Position numbers and translations under genes: made by a program. DNA of 51,180 bases from Acidimicrobiaceae bacterium (GTDB taxonomy: Bacteria > Actinomycetota > Acidimicrobiia > Acidimicrobiales > Poriferisodalaceae). Location of the stretch: assembly GCA_002719335.1 (NCBI GenBank), contig PBHE01000018.1, positions 13,216 to 64,395 on the forward strand, written 5' to 3'. Below, piece after piece: positions 44,703-51,180 of the stretch (positions are counted from its first letter, which is position 1; every line of letters starts with the position of its first letter). The notes under the pieces were generated by a model that ran no database searches, was not told the origin of the DNA, and saw only the letters and a program-made list of their open reading frames with translations.

Positions 44703-45710
44703 GTGGACGAACGCAAGGCGACAGTGTTACGAGCTGTCGTGGAAAGTTTTATAGACACTGCTCAACCAGTTGGGTCGCGCGCAGTCTCCGATGCATCGAA
44801 CCTCGAAGTTTCCGCGGCGACGATCCGAAACGAAATGGCGAGCTTGGAGGCCGACGGCTATCTAGCGCAGCCACATACAAGTGCCGGACGAGTACCCACC
44901 GACGCCGGCTACCGGTACTTCGTGGACAGCCTCGGGCCAGGTCACCTGGACGAGACCGAGACCAGGCAAATCAGTTCATTTTTCCGACACGCTCAAGGCC
45001 AAATCGAACAACGCCTCGCAGATACCAGCCGCCTCCTATCTCAACTCACTGCGTACGCAGCAGTGGTTGTTGGACCGGCACACGACCCAGCCACCGTCCG
45101 ATCAGCGCAGCTAGTTGACCTCACCGGCGGGCGGCTCCTTCTCGTCGTCGTGACTTCTTCGGGATCCATCGAACGATCCATGATCGAACTCGTCGCTGGA
45201 GCCAAAGTTGACTCTTCCCATATCACTGCAGCCTCTGCGGCGCTTAACAGCGCCTTCGTCGGCAGGTCCCTTGGCAGCGTTTCGGTAGTAGAGCCAACAG
45301 CTCAACCCGAAGTTGATGACCTTGTCGCCACAACCCTCGCGGCGTTGACACCTGCATCGCATCAGACCGGAGAACTCTATGTTGGCGGAACCGCCAACAT
45401 GGCGGGACAATTCGATGCAGTCTCCACCGTAAGGTCGGTTCTGGCCGTACTCGAAGAACAGCTACTTGTGGTGAGCCTCTTAGGCGACCTGGTTGAACGA
45501 GGGTTGAGCGTCGCTATCGGCACAGAAACGGGGGTCGCGCCGCTCGCCCAATGCGCAGTCGTCGTTGCGCCCTACAAGGTCGACGGCGAACAGGTCGGTA
45601 GCATCGGACTCCTGGGACCAACCCGCATGGATTATCCGAAGGCCCTGGCTGCAGTACAAGTAGTCAGTAGCCGACTCGGTGAGTCTCTGGGTGAACCGCA
45701 CGAGGACTGA
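44703..45710 (+). CDS. hrcA: heat-inducible transcription repressor HrcA
   Basis: Winged-helix repressor of class I heat-shock genes, 335 residues. The N-terminus [25 protein letters not shown] is the family start; the HTH follows with [18 protein letters not shown] and the loop [21 protein letters not shown] 44703 fits this N-terminus; TTG 44661 would add fourteen poor residues. No CIRCE inverted repeat (TTAGCACTC-N9-GAGTGCTAA) is visible upstream of this gene or dnaJ. A TAGTAT box at 44655-44660 could be its promoter. dnaJ follows after 8 bases. Confidence 0.94.
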   Translation: MDERKATVLRAVVESFIDTAQPVGSRAVSDASNLEVSAATIRNEMASLEADGYLAQPHTSAGRVPTDAGYRYFVDSLGPGHLDETETRQISSFFRHAQGQIEQRLADTSRLLSQLTAYAAVVVGPAHDPATVRSAQLVDLTGGRLLLVVVTSSGSIERSMIELVAGAKVDSSHITAASAALNSAFVGRSLGSVSVVEPTAQPEVDDLVATTLAALTPASHQTGELYVGGTANMAGQFDAVSTVRSVLAVLEEQLLVVSLLGDLVERGLSVAIGTETGVAPLAQCAVVVAPYKVDGEQVGSIGLLGPTRMDYPKALAAVQVVSSRLGESLGEPHED

Positions 45711-45718
45711 AACAGCTC

Positions 45719-46846
45719 ATGGCAACTGACTACTACGAGTTGTTAGGAGTCGATCGCGGCGCATCGATCGAAGAGCTCAAACGCGCCTATCGCAAACTTG
45801 CCCGCGAATATCACCCTGACGCGAACCCCAACGACGAAACAGCCGAAGCCAAATTCAAAGAAATCAGCGAGGCCTATGCAGTCTTGTCTGATGATGAAGC
45901 GCGAGCCCGGTATGACCAATTCGGTCACGATGGCCTCCGCAGCGGCGGAATGGGAGGTGACCCATTCAACTTCGACCTTAACGACATCTTCGAGAACTTT
46001 TTCGGGGGAAACCCATTTGGAGGTGGCAGAAAACGGGGACCCTCGGGACCTCCTCCAGGGGAAGATCAGGAGATAGTGCTCGATTTGCGTTTCGATGAAG
46101 CAGTCTTTGGCGTTGACAAAAAAGTCGAAATACAAACCGCCTTAGCGTGCGACAACTGCGCTGGCTCGGGGGCGGCGAAAGGAACCTCTCCGCGTAGTTG
46201 CACCGCCTGTGGGGGAGTCGGTCAGGTGCGCCAAGTGCGACAAAGCCTTCTCGGCCAAATGGTGACCACCGCTCCCTGTCCGACGTGTGGAGGATTAGGA
46301 GAGGAAATAGCTTCACCATGCTCCGTCTGTCGGGGAGAGGGTCGATATAGCGACAGCATGTCCTATGAGGTCAGAGTCCCTGCAGGCGTTGACAGTGGAT
46401 CTACTCTTCGTCTCACCGGTCGAGGCGCGGCAGGTCCGCGAGGCGGACCCTCTGGTGATCTATACGTTCATCTCCGAGTTGAGGAATCTGACAAATTCGT
46501 CAGAGATGGCGACAGTCTGCGCGCCCAACTGGAGGTGACTATGTTGCAAGCTGCTTTAGGAGCTCGAATCGATTTCGAGACTCTTGACGGGGTTGTGCAA
46601 CTGGCAATTCCCCCTGGAACACAACCGGGTGAAATTTTTCGGCTTCGAGAGCATGGTGTGCCGCGGCTAGAAGGGCGGGGAAGAGGACGAGGTGACCTGC
46701 TCGTCACCGTCAAAGTCGAAATCCCTTCGCAATTGTCTAAAGACGATGAAGAACAACTCCGTCGAGTGGCAGAACAACGAGGCGAGGAAGTCGCGGACGC
46801 AGGCGATCGAACAGTCCTCGGCAAAATCCGTTCGGCGTTCCGGTAG
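45719..46846 (+). CDS. dnaJ: chaperone DnaJ
   Basis: Hsp40 co-chaperone that activates DnaK, 375 residues. The J domain is at residues 1-70, with HPD in [10 protein letters not shown] Gly/Phe-rich stretch ([24 protein letters not shown]) follows, then four zinc-binding repeats [24 protein letters not shown] and CSVCRGEG, and the substrate-binding C-terminal domains. It directly follows hrcA and has GAGGA upstream of its ATG. rsmE begins 7 bases later, the conserved actinobacterial order. Confidence 0.97.
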   Translation: MATDYYELLGVDRGASIEELKRAYRKLAREYHPDANPNDETAEAKFKEISEAYAVLSDDEARARYDQFGHDGLRSGGMGGDPFNFDLNDIFENFFGGNPFGGGRKRGPSGPPPGEDQEIVLDLRFDEAVFGVDKKVEIQTALACDNCAGSGAAKGTSPRSCTACGGVGQVRQVRQSLLGQMVTTAPCPTCGGLGEEIASPCSVCRGEGRYSDSMSYEVRVPAGVDSGSTLRLTGRGAAGPRGGPSGDLYVHLRVEESDKFVRDGDSLRAQLEVTMLQAALGARIDFETLDGVVQLAIPPGTQPGEIFRLREHGVPRLEGRGRGRGDLLVTVKVEIPSQLSKDDEEQLRRVAEQRGEEVADAGDRTVLGKIRSAFR

Positions 46847-46853
46847 ACCGCTC

Positions 46854-47549
46854 ATGGGTTCCCTTCCAGACGGAACGAACGGGCCACATGTCTTTGCACA
46901 AGATCTCGAAGCCCCGGAACTTGCCGATGAAGACCGCCACCATTTAGGGCGTGTGCTTCGACTCCGCAAAGGAGACCCGCTCACAATTAGTGACGGCGCC
47001 CGCCGCTGGCGTCAAGCAGCATTTGGTGATTCGCTGACCTTACTCGGAGACATTATCGAAGTGCCTGCGCCCTCCCCGCTGATCACCGTGGGTTTCGTTG
47101 TCCCCAAAGGTGACCGGCCTACCTGGATCGTCCAGAAATTAACTGAGCTTGGTGTCGACGAGATTCACCTGCTTTCATCATCGCGGTCAGTTGTAGAGTG
47201 GGATGTCCACAAGTCAGAGCAACAGCGAAGCCGACTGGCTCGCGTGGCTCGAGAAGCAGCGATGCAATCTCGACAGGTCAAAGTTCCAATCATCAGAGAA
47301 ATGCGCGACGTTCTCGAAGCCTTATCGATGTTCGAGGGAACGCTTGCCCACCGAGGGGGCAGCCAACTCACCCTTGAGCGTTCGACGATCTACATCGGAC
47401 CAGAGGGAGGATGGGCATTATCTGAGATTGCTGATAGACCCACGGTGTCGCTTGGACCATCAGTCCTCAGATCTGAGACAGCGGCGGTGACCGCAGGTTC
47501 CGCTCTTGCGCTACTTCGCGCAGACTTGCTCGACAACCACTCTCCGTGA
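46854..47549 (+). CDS. rsmE: 16S rRNA m3U1498 methyltransferase
   Basis: SPOUT-family methyltransferase that methylates U1498 of 16S rRNA, 231 residues. The N-terminal PUA-like domain has HHLGRVLRLRKGDP. The knotted SAM-binding domain has KGDRPTWIVQKLTELGVDEIHLL, IGPEGGW and the C-terminal LGPSVLRSETAA. ATG 46854 lies 7 bases after the dnaJ stop; the frame is open further upstream but overlaps dnaJ. Confidence 0.94.
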   Translation: MGSLPDGTNGPHVFAQDLEAPELADEDRHHLGRVLRLRKGDPLTISDGARRWRQAAFGDSLTLLGDIIEVPAPSPLITVGFVVPKGDRPTWIVQKLTELGVDEIHLLSSSRSVVEWDVHKSEQQRSRLARVAREAAMQSRQVKVPIIREMRDVLEALSMFEGTLAHRGGSQLTLERSTIYIGPEGGWALSEIADRPTVSLGPSVLRSETAAVTAGSALALLRADLLDNHSP

Positions 47550-47562
47550 ACTATGGTCACAG

Positions 47563-48102
47563 ATGTTGGAGAGACGGGTAGGAGTGGACGTGGCCGAAAT
47601 TAGCTTCAGCGACGACCTCGTCGATGGCGAAAATTACAGCCTTAGGGTTGGTGAACGTCTTCGCCTCGTCCGCCGACAGAAGCGCATGTCCCTTCAAGAA
47701 GTGGAGGCCGAATCCAGCTATGAATTTAAGGCGTCAGTGCTCGGAGCTTATGAACGTGGAGAACGAGCAATTTCAGTGCCTCGACTGTCGCGGCTCGCTC
47801 ACTTCTATGAAGTTCCCGTAGGTCAACTACTTCCGCTGGGTGACGGAATCAATGAGGACTCTGGCTCCATGTTGGATCGTCAAGTCACCATAAACCTAGA
47901 TCGGTTAGCGCGAGTACCCGGGGCTGAGGCTGCAGTATTGGGTCGTTTCCTGACCATGATTCAAGGACAACGACAAGAGTTCAACGGATCGTCTTTGACC
48001 ATCCGACGTGATGACCTTCGGACTATTGCATGCATTCTTGACACTGCATTAAATGAGGTAGCTGACCGACTTGACGAGCTTGGTGTACGGCTGGGTGCCT
48101 GA
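47563..48102 (+). CDS. bldD: BldD-like transcriptional regulator
   Basis: XRE-family regulator of 179 residues, an orthologue of streptomycete BldD. The N-terminal HTH runs LRVGERLRLVRRQKRMSLQEV to SVLGAYERGERAISVPRLSRLAHFYEVPVGQLLP. The C-terminal domain has NLDRLARVPGAEAAVLGRF and IRRDDLRTIACILD. In Streptomyces, BldD is switched by a c-di-GMP tetramer through RGD-x8-RxxD; here the same site reads RQE-x8-RRDD, so Arg, the second Arg and last Asp are kept while G and D are Q and E. The start could be ATG 47563 or a GTG at 47584/47590. It sits between rsmE and DUF2797. Confidence 0.85.
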   Translation: MLERRVGVDVAEISFSDDLVDGENYSLRVGERLRLVRRQKRMSLQEVEAESSYEFKASVLGAYERGERAISVPRLSRLAHFYEVPVGQLLPLGDGINEDSGSMLDRQVTINLDRLARVPGAEAAVLGRFLTMIQGQRQEFNGSSLTIRRDDLRTIACILDTALNEVADRLDELGVRLGA

Positions 48103-48121
48103 AGAGCATCCAAATAGCGAC

Positions 48122-49042
48122 ATGGCCTTCCAAGTCGACGGCGTTTATTACCTGACCGGCATCCGTTGGAGGGATAACGAACCGTCGCTGAGGGTCCAAA
48201 CCGACGCGACGCCGTCCGCCGCGCTGGTTGAGGCCCGAGATCTGCATCTGAGATTCCGCATTGACGTCGAGACACCGAAGCGTTGTGTTGGTCGTGTAGA
48301 ACGTTCCAGTGAAGGATCCACCCATGTCGACTGCGTATCACCGTCGACTAGAGGACGACAATGCGAACGCTGTCAGATAGTTGACAACGTGTCAGCCGCC
48401 AACATGCATCAAGCGCACCGAAAAGGGCGCGACTCGATCGACCAGCGAATGGCTGCATACCTTTCGCATCCCCACAGGCTTTACGTGGCTATCTTCCGAG
48501 ACGGGTCAACCAAGATTGGAACTACAAGAGGATCCAATGGGGGCCAGAGATTAGTCGAGCAAGGCGCCTGGTTCGCCAGGTACGTAGCTCACGTCGAAGA
48601 CGGATTTCTCGTCCGGGAACTCGAAGATCTCGTCAGCGAATCCATCAATCTTGGCCAAGCGGTGGACACCAGAAAAAAATTCTCCGGTCACTTACAAGCC
48701 CAAACAAACAGTGAACTTCAATCAACCCTCGAAGATTTAACCCCCAAAGTAGGACAGGTCCTAAAGACACAAAACAGAGACGGATGGGTCCCACTTGACG
48801 AGACGTGGTCAAACCCCATGTTGGATAACGCACACTGGAAGGATCTAGTGGCTTACCCAGCAGCGCTCACCCACGGCGCTCACGAACTCACCATCCACTC
48901 AATGGTCGGCCGCCTCGCAGCATGCAGCCGATCGGGTTTCGAGGAGACCTTTCTGCTCGACATTCAGCCACTTCTAGGACGCCCCCTCGAGCGAGGCGAC
49001 TTCGAGTTAGACCAACTTGTTCTACAAGAAAGCCTGTTTTAG
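48122..49042 (+). CDS. DUF2797 family protein
   Basis: Protein of 306 residues of the DUF2797 family, function unknown. The first half shows GVYYLTGIRWRDNEPSL and a possible zinc knuckle CERCQ near residue 100; the middle has LYVAIFRDGSTKIGTTRG, a GIY-YIG-like beta strand pair, and EQGAWFARYVAHVEDG. The start is uncertain: ATG 48122, GTG 48095 or GTG 48083. The TAG stop shares one base with the hemW GTG, so the two are likely co-translated, and the gene closely follows bldD. Confidence 0.72.
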   Translation: MAFQVDGVYYLTGIRWRDNEPSLRVQTDATPSAALVEARDLHLRFRIDVETPKRCVGRVERSSEGSTHVDCVSPSTRGRQCERCQIVDNVSAANMHQAHRKGRDSIDQRMAAYLSHPHRLYVAIFRDGSTKIGTTRGSNGGQRLVEQGAWFARYVAHVEDGFLVRELEDLVSESINLGQAVDTRKKFSGHLQAQTNSELQSTLEDLTPKVGQVLKTQNRDGWVPLDETWSNPMLDNAHWKDLVAYPAALTHGAHELTIHSMVGRLAACSRSGFEETFLLDIQPLLGRPLERGDFELDQLVLQESLF

Positions 49043-50115
49043 TGACCGCCCAGGCAACCGAAAGATTTGGTGTCTATCTTCACGTCCCGTTTTGCATTCG
49101 ACGATGCGACTACTGCTCTTTCGCGACCTGGACCGATCGCGACCACCTCATCGATCAGTATCTCGCCGCTTGTCGCACCCAAGCCAGAACAGCTTCGATC
49201 AATCTCCCCGACATCACATCGGTGTTCATTGGAGGAGGCACCCCCAATCTGGTTCCCGCGGACTCCCTGATGAGTATTTTTCGTGAACTCCCCTTAGCTC
49301 CGACCGTCGAGTTCACGATCGAATGCAACCCGGATCTCGTCGACGACCAACAACTCGAGACTTATGTAGCTGCTGGAGTAAACCGCGTGAGCCTCGGCGT
49401 CCAGTCCATGGTTCCCCACGTACTCGCTTCACTCGGGCGCGAGCACAATCCTGACAACGTTCACGCAGCTGTCCAAACCATTCGCGAAGCTGGCATCACC
49501 CGCCTCAATCTTGATCTCATCTACGGAGCCAACGGTGAAAGCATTGAAGATTGGAAGACCAGCGTCGAAAGCGCCTTATCACTCCATCCCGAACACCTCA
49601 GCACCTACGCTCTCACCGTTGAACCAGGCACTCCGCTTGCGGAAGACGTCGACCGACACCCCGACGACGATGACCAAGCCGACAAGTATCTCCTCGCCGA
49701 CGAGCTGATTAAATCCGCGGGTCTAATGAATTATGAGATCTCTAATTGGGCTCGCCGCGGAGATGAATGCCAACACAACATGCTCTATTGGACCCAAGGC
49801 GAGTACCTGGGCTTGGGAGTAGCGGCGCACAGCCACATAGCCCAACGACGGTTCTGGAGTGTGCGAACCCCTGAGCGATTCATCAAAGCAATTGAGAAAG
49901 GCTCCTCCGTCGAAGCAGGCGCCGAAGAATTAGACCCAGATGCGTGGGCACTCGAAGGACGTCAACTCGCTATCCGCACCAGCGAAGGTGTCCCCCAAGA
50001 GTTCGTTCCACACAAAGTCCAACATCTAACCGAGCCCTCAAACGTCGCGGGAAAAGTGAAACTGAGTGTGGAGGGGCGGCTTCTCGCCAACGAAGTTTCC
50101 ATCAGCCTCCAGTAG
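49042..50115 (+). CDS. hemW: radical SAM heme chaperone/coproporphyrinogen-III oxidase-like HemW
   Basis: Radical SAM protein of 357 residues; HemW inserts heme into respiratory enzymes. The cluster motif CxxxCxxC is in YLHVPFCIRRCDYCSF. Typical HemW blocks follow: SVFIGGGTPNLV, TIECNPD, VNRVSLGVQSM, GITRLNLDLIYG and NWARRGDECQHNMLYW. GTG 49042 shares a base with the DUF2797 stop and gives the family N-terminus; the frame open to 48922 overlaps DUF2797. In Streptomyces-type order hemW follows lepA; here it is displaced beyond rsmE and bldD. Confidence 0.9.
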   Translation: MTAQATERFGVYLHVPFCIRRCDYCSFATWTDRDHLIDQYLAACRTQARTASINLPDITSVFIGGGTPNLVPADSLMSIFRELPLAPTVEFTIECNPDLVDDQQLETYVAAGVNRVSLGVQSMVPHVLASLGREHNPDNVHAAVQTIREAGITRLNLDLIYGANGESIEDWKTSVESALSLHPEHLSTYALTVEPGTPLAEDVDRHPDDDDQADKYLLADELIKSAGLMNYEISNWARRGDECQHNMLYWTQGEYLGLGVAAHSHIAQRRFWSVRTPERFIKAIEKGSSVEAGAEELDPDAWALEGRQLAIRTSEGVPQEFVPHKVQHLTEPSNVAGKVKLSVEGRLLANEVSISLQ

Positions 50116-50239
50116 CTGTTCGTTGCTAAGAACCAGTCCCTACATCGTGTCCGTCGATGAGTAGTACGCTCCTGAACACCAACGCCCACCTCGCTACCGT
50201 CCAGTTCTGCTGGTGGTCGTCATTGGGGGAGGACTTCCG

Positions 50240-50983
50240 ATGTTCAGCAAGTGCCGGACTCTTCGTGCAGTAACAGTCGCAGTAGCGGTGACAAGCCTCT
50301 TCGCTATCTCATGTGGAGGTAGCGACTCCGAAGAGACCGCACCTACCACTACAGAAACTGAAATCCAACTGACAGTCGAAGCCGCAGCGGAAGGTTCTGT
50401 CGACCTATCGAAAATCGAAAACCAACTCAACGAAGTTCTCGCAGAGGTGAAGTCGCTGAAGTCGTACTTCTCAGAGAACACCGATGGCAGTGTTTCATTC
50501 ACTCCCGCCACCATCCCCGAAGTCAAGAAAGACCGTACCTACGGGTTTGCCTTCCCACTTCCCTCGACCATTGAACCGACCTACACCGGGATAGCGTCCG
50601 ACGAAGCCACCAATGAAGAAGGAACGTTGTTGGCATCAGCAGGTGGGGTAAGCGTGCTGCTGCTGTGGAGAACTGACGACGAACCACTAACTCCGGGGGA
50701 GTCGGTGGTCGGGTCCTTCGAAGTACTTCAGCAATCCACCGGACTCGCATTTGCTCTTGCCGGTTCTGGTCAGGAAGGATTTGATGTCGACGGTCAAACA
50801 GCTTCTTACGCGACCTTCGCCGCAACTGAAAACGACCAACTCATCGGTGTCGCCCTCATCGCGGGATGGACATGTGGAAACAGCGGCAGATCCTTCGCTC
50901 TCACGGTGAGCGGTGCGGACCAGACCGCAGTTACTGGCTCCTTCTTTGCTCTGGCTGAGGGTTTCGAATGCGGCAAGAAATAA
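50240..50983 (+). CDS. lipoprotein of unknown function
   Basis: Secreted lipoprotein of 247 residues. The signal peptide with a lipobox LFAISC puts the lipidated Cys near residue 25. A Thr/Glu-rich linker (TAPTTTETE) and a helical coiled segment (VDLSKIENQLNEVLAEVKSLKSY) follow. A C-terminal domain begins TYGFAFPLPSTIEPTYTG and has two Cys (WTCG and FECG) that may form a disulfide. Its pattern recalls PsbP/Mog1-like domains, which is only an impression. ATG 50240 has GGGGGAGGA about 7 bases upstream. Its 3' end overlaps the next gene by 16 bases. Confidence 0.7.
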   Translation: MFSKCRTLRAVTVAVAVTSLFAISCGGSDSEETAPTTTETEIQLTVEAAAEGSVDLSKIENQLNEVLAEVKSLKSYFSENTDGSVSFTPATIPEVKKDRTYGFAFPLPSTIEPTYTGIASDEATNEEGTLLASAGGVSVLLLWRTDDEPLTPGESVVGSFEVLQQSTGLAFALAGSGQEGFDVDGQTASYATFAATENDQLIGVALIAGWTCGNSGRSFALTVSGADQTAVTGSFFALAEGFECGKK

Positions 50984-51180
50984 CGAAGGTTAAGCCTCGT
51001 CACCGACTTACCGGTGTTCTACTAGCGGGAGCTTTCGTTCTAGCGCCATTTTCCGCCGCGTCCGCTAGCCACCGGAGTGGCGGTGGTGGCGGCGGTGGTG
51101 GTGGCTTCGTACCTGCACCTGCACCTGCACCTGCACCTGCGCCCGCACCCGCACCTGCACCTGCACCTGCACCTGCACCT
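50968..51180 (+). CDS. secreted protein with Gly-9 and Pro-Ala repeat, partial (runs off window)
   Basis: An open frame of 71 residues that continues beyond the window. It starts MRQEITKVKPRHRLTGVLL, has a signal peptide (AGAFVLAPFSAASAS), then HRSG with a run of nine Gly, FV, and a Pro-Ala dipeptide repeat covering 23 codons to the end. ATG 50968 has GAGGG 6 bases upstream inside the lipoprotein gene and overlaps its stop by 16 bases. Such (PA)n stretches form stiff wall-spanning spacers in other proteins. The functional domain would be beyond the edge. Confidence 0.65.
   Translation, partial: MRQEITKVKPRHRLTGVLLAGAFVLAPFSAASASHRSGGGGGGGGGFVPAPAPAPAPAPAPAPAPAPAPAP
51112..51180 (+). repeat. 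hexanucleotide repeat CCTGCA
   Basis: Tandem CCTGCA units, with a few CCCGCA/CCTGCG variants, extend at least 69 bases to the window end. It encodes the Pro-Ala spacer. The repeat number can change in steps of two residues without shifting the frame, and it may also be an assembly break point. Confidence 0.8.

Noticed and set aside
44611-45718. CIRCE operator before hrcA or dnaJ
   Set aside because: No TTAGCACTC/GAGTGCTAA inverted repeat could be found by eye on either strand.
51112-51180. Repeat array possibly CRISPR-like
   Set aside because: The unit is six bases with no spacers, and it is in frame with a signal-peptide protein, so it is a coding microsatellite.

Overview
The window looks like a chromosomal segment of a marine member of the Actinomycetota, most plausibly class Acidimicrobiia. 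This placement is an inference. It rests on the actinobacterial gene order (tig-clpP-clpX-folC-ndk-mreBCD; rne-rplU-rpmA-obgE-proB-proA; holA/rpsT-lepA-hrcA-dnaJ-rsmE), a class II DAHP synthase, two luciferase-like F420-type oxidoreductases, an SCO6745-family protein, a BldD orthologue, and a DMSP-demethylase-like protein at the left edge. GC content looks moderate (low to mid 50s percent by eye, not counted). Coding density is very high, and no phage, transposon, CRISPR array or integrase was recognised.

Layout. 1-2.3 kb: a short-chain dehydrogenase, a DmdA-like aminomethyltransferase-fold enzyme and tRNA-Gly(TCC). 2.4-7.8 kb: proteostasis and nucleotide/folate genes (tig, clpP, clpX, folC, ndk). 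7.9-13.7 kb: a complete rod-shape/elongasome operon (mreB, mreC, mreD, mrdA/PBP2, rodA), mostly joined by 4-base stop/start overlaps. 13.7-22.8 kb: a radical SAM/DUF2344 pair, RNase E/G, ribosomal proteins L21 and L27, ObgE, ProB and ProA. 22.8-27.4 kb: a MoxR ATPase/CoxE-like VWA pair, then class II DAHP synthase and a sigma-70 factor on the minus strand. This block separates proA from nadD, which are usually close together. 27.7-31.4 kb: nadD, rsfS and a tightly coupled trio (nucleoside phosphorylase-like, F420-type LLM enzyme, SCO6745-family protein).

31.4-40.5 kb is an accessory, mainly catabolic region: DUF3048 lipoprotein, methyltransferase-like protein, crotonase plus VOC-like protein, acyl-CoA desaturase, tRNA-Ala(GGC), a PPOX-fold protein, a CaiB/BaiF CoA-transferase facing an HMG-CoA-lyase-like gene, a second LLM oxidoreductase and an APH-type phosphotransferase. 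40.6-47.5 kb: a thioredoxin-TPR protein, DNA polymerase III delta, S20, LepA, HrcA, DnaJ and RsmE. 47.5-51.2 kb: a BldD-like regulator, DUF2797, HemW, an unknown lipoprotein, and the start of a secreted protein with a Gly-9 run and a long Pro-Ala repeat that continues past the window end.

The least familiar items are: the coupled phosphorylase/LLM/SCO6745 trio; the BldD-DUF2797-HemW cluster, whose BldD keeps most of the c-di-GMP signature; the lipoprotein/(Pro-Ala)n pair; nested inverted repeats between convergent genes; and a recurrent TANNNT box 6-10 bases before starts that lack a Shine-Dalgarno, which suggests widespread leaderless transcription. All function calls come from reading motifs by eye; no database search was run.
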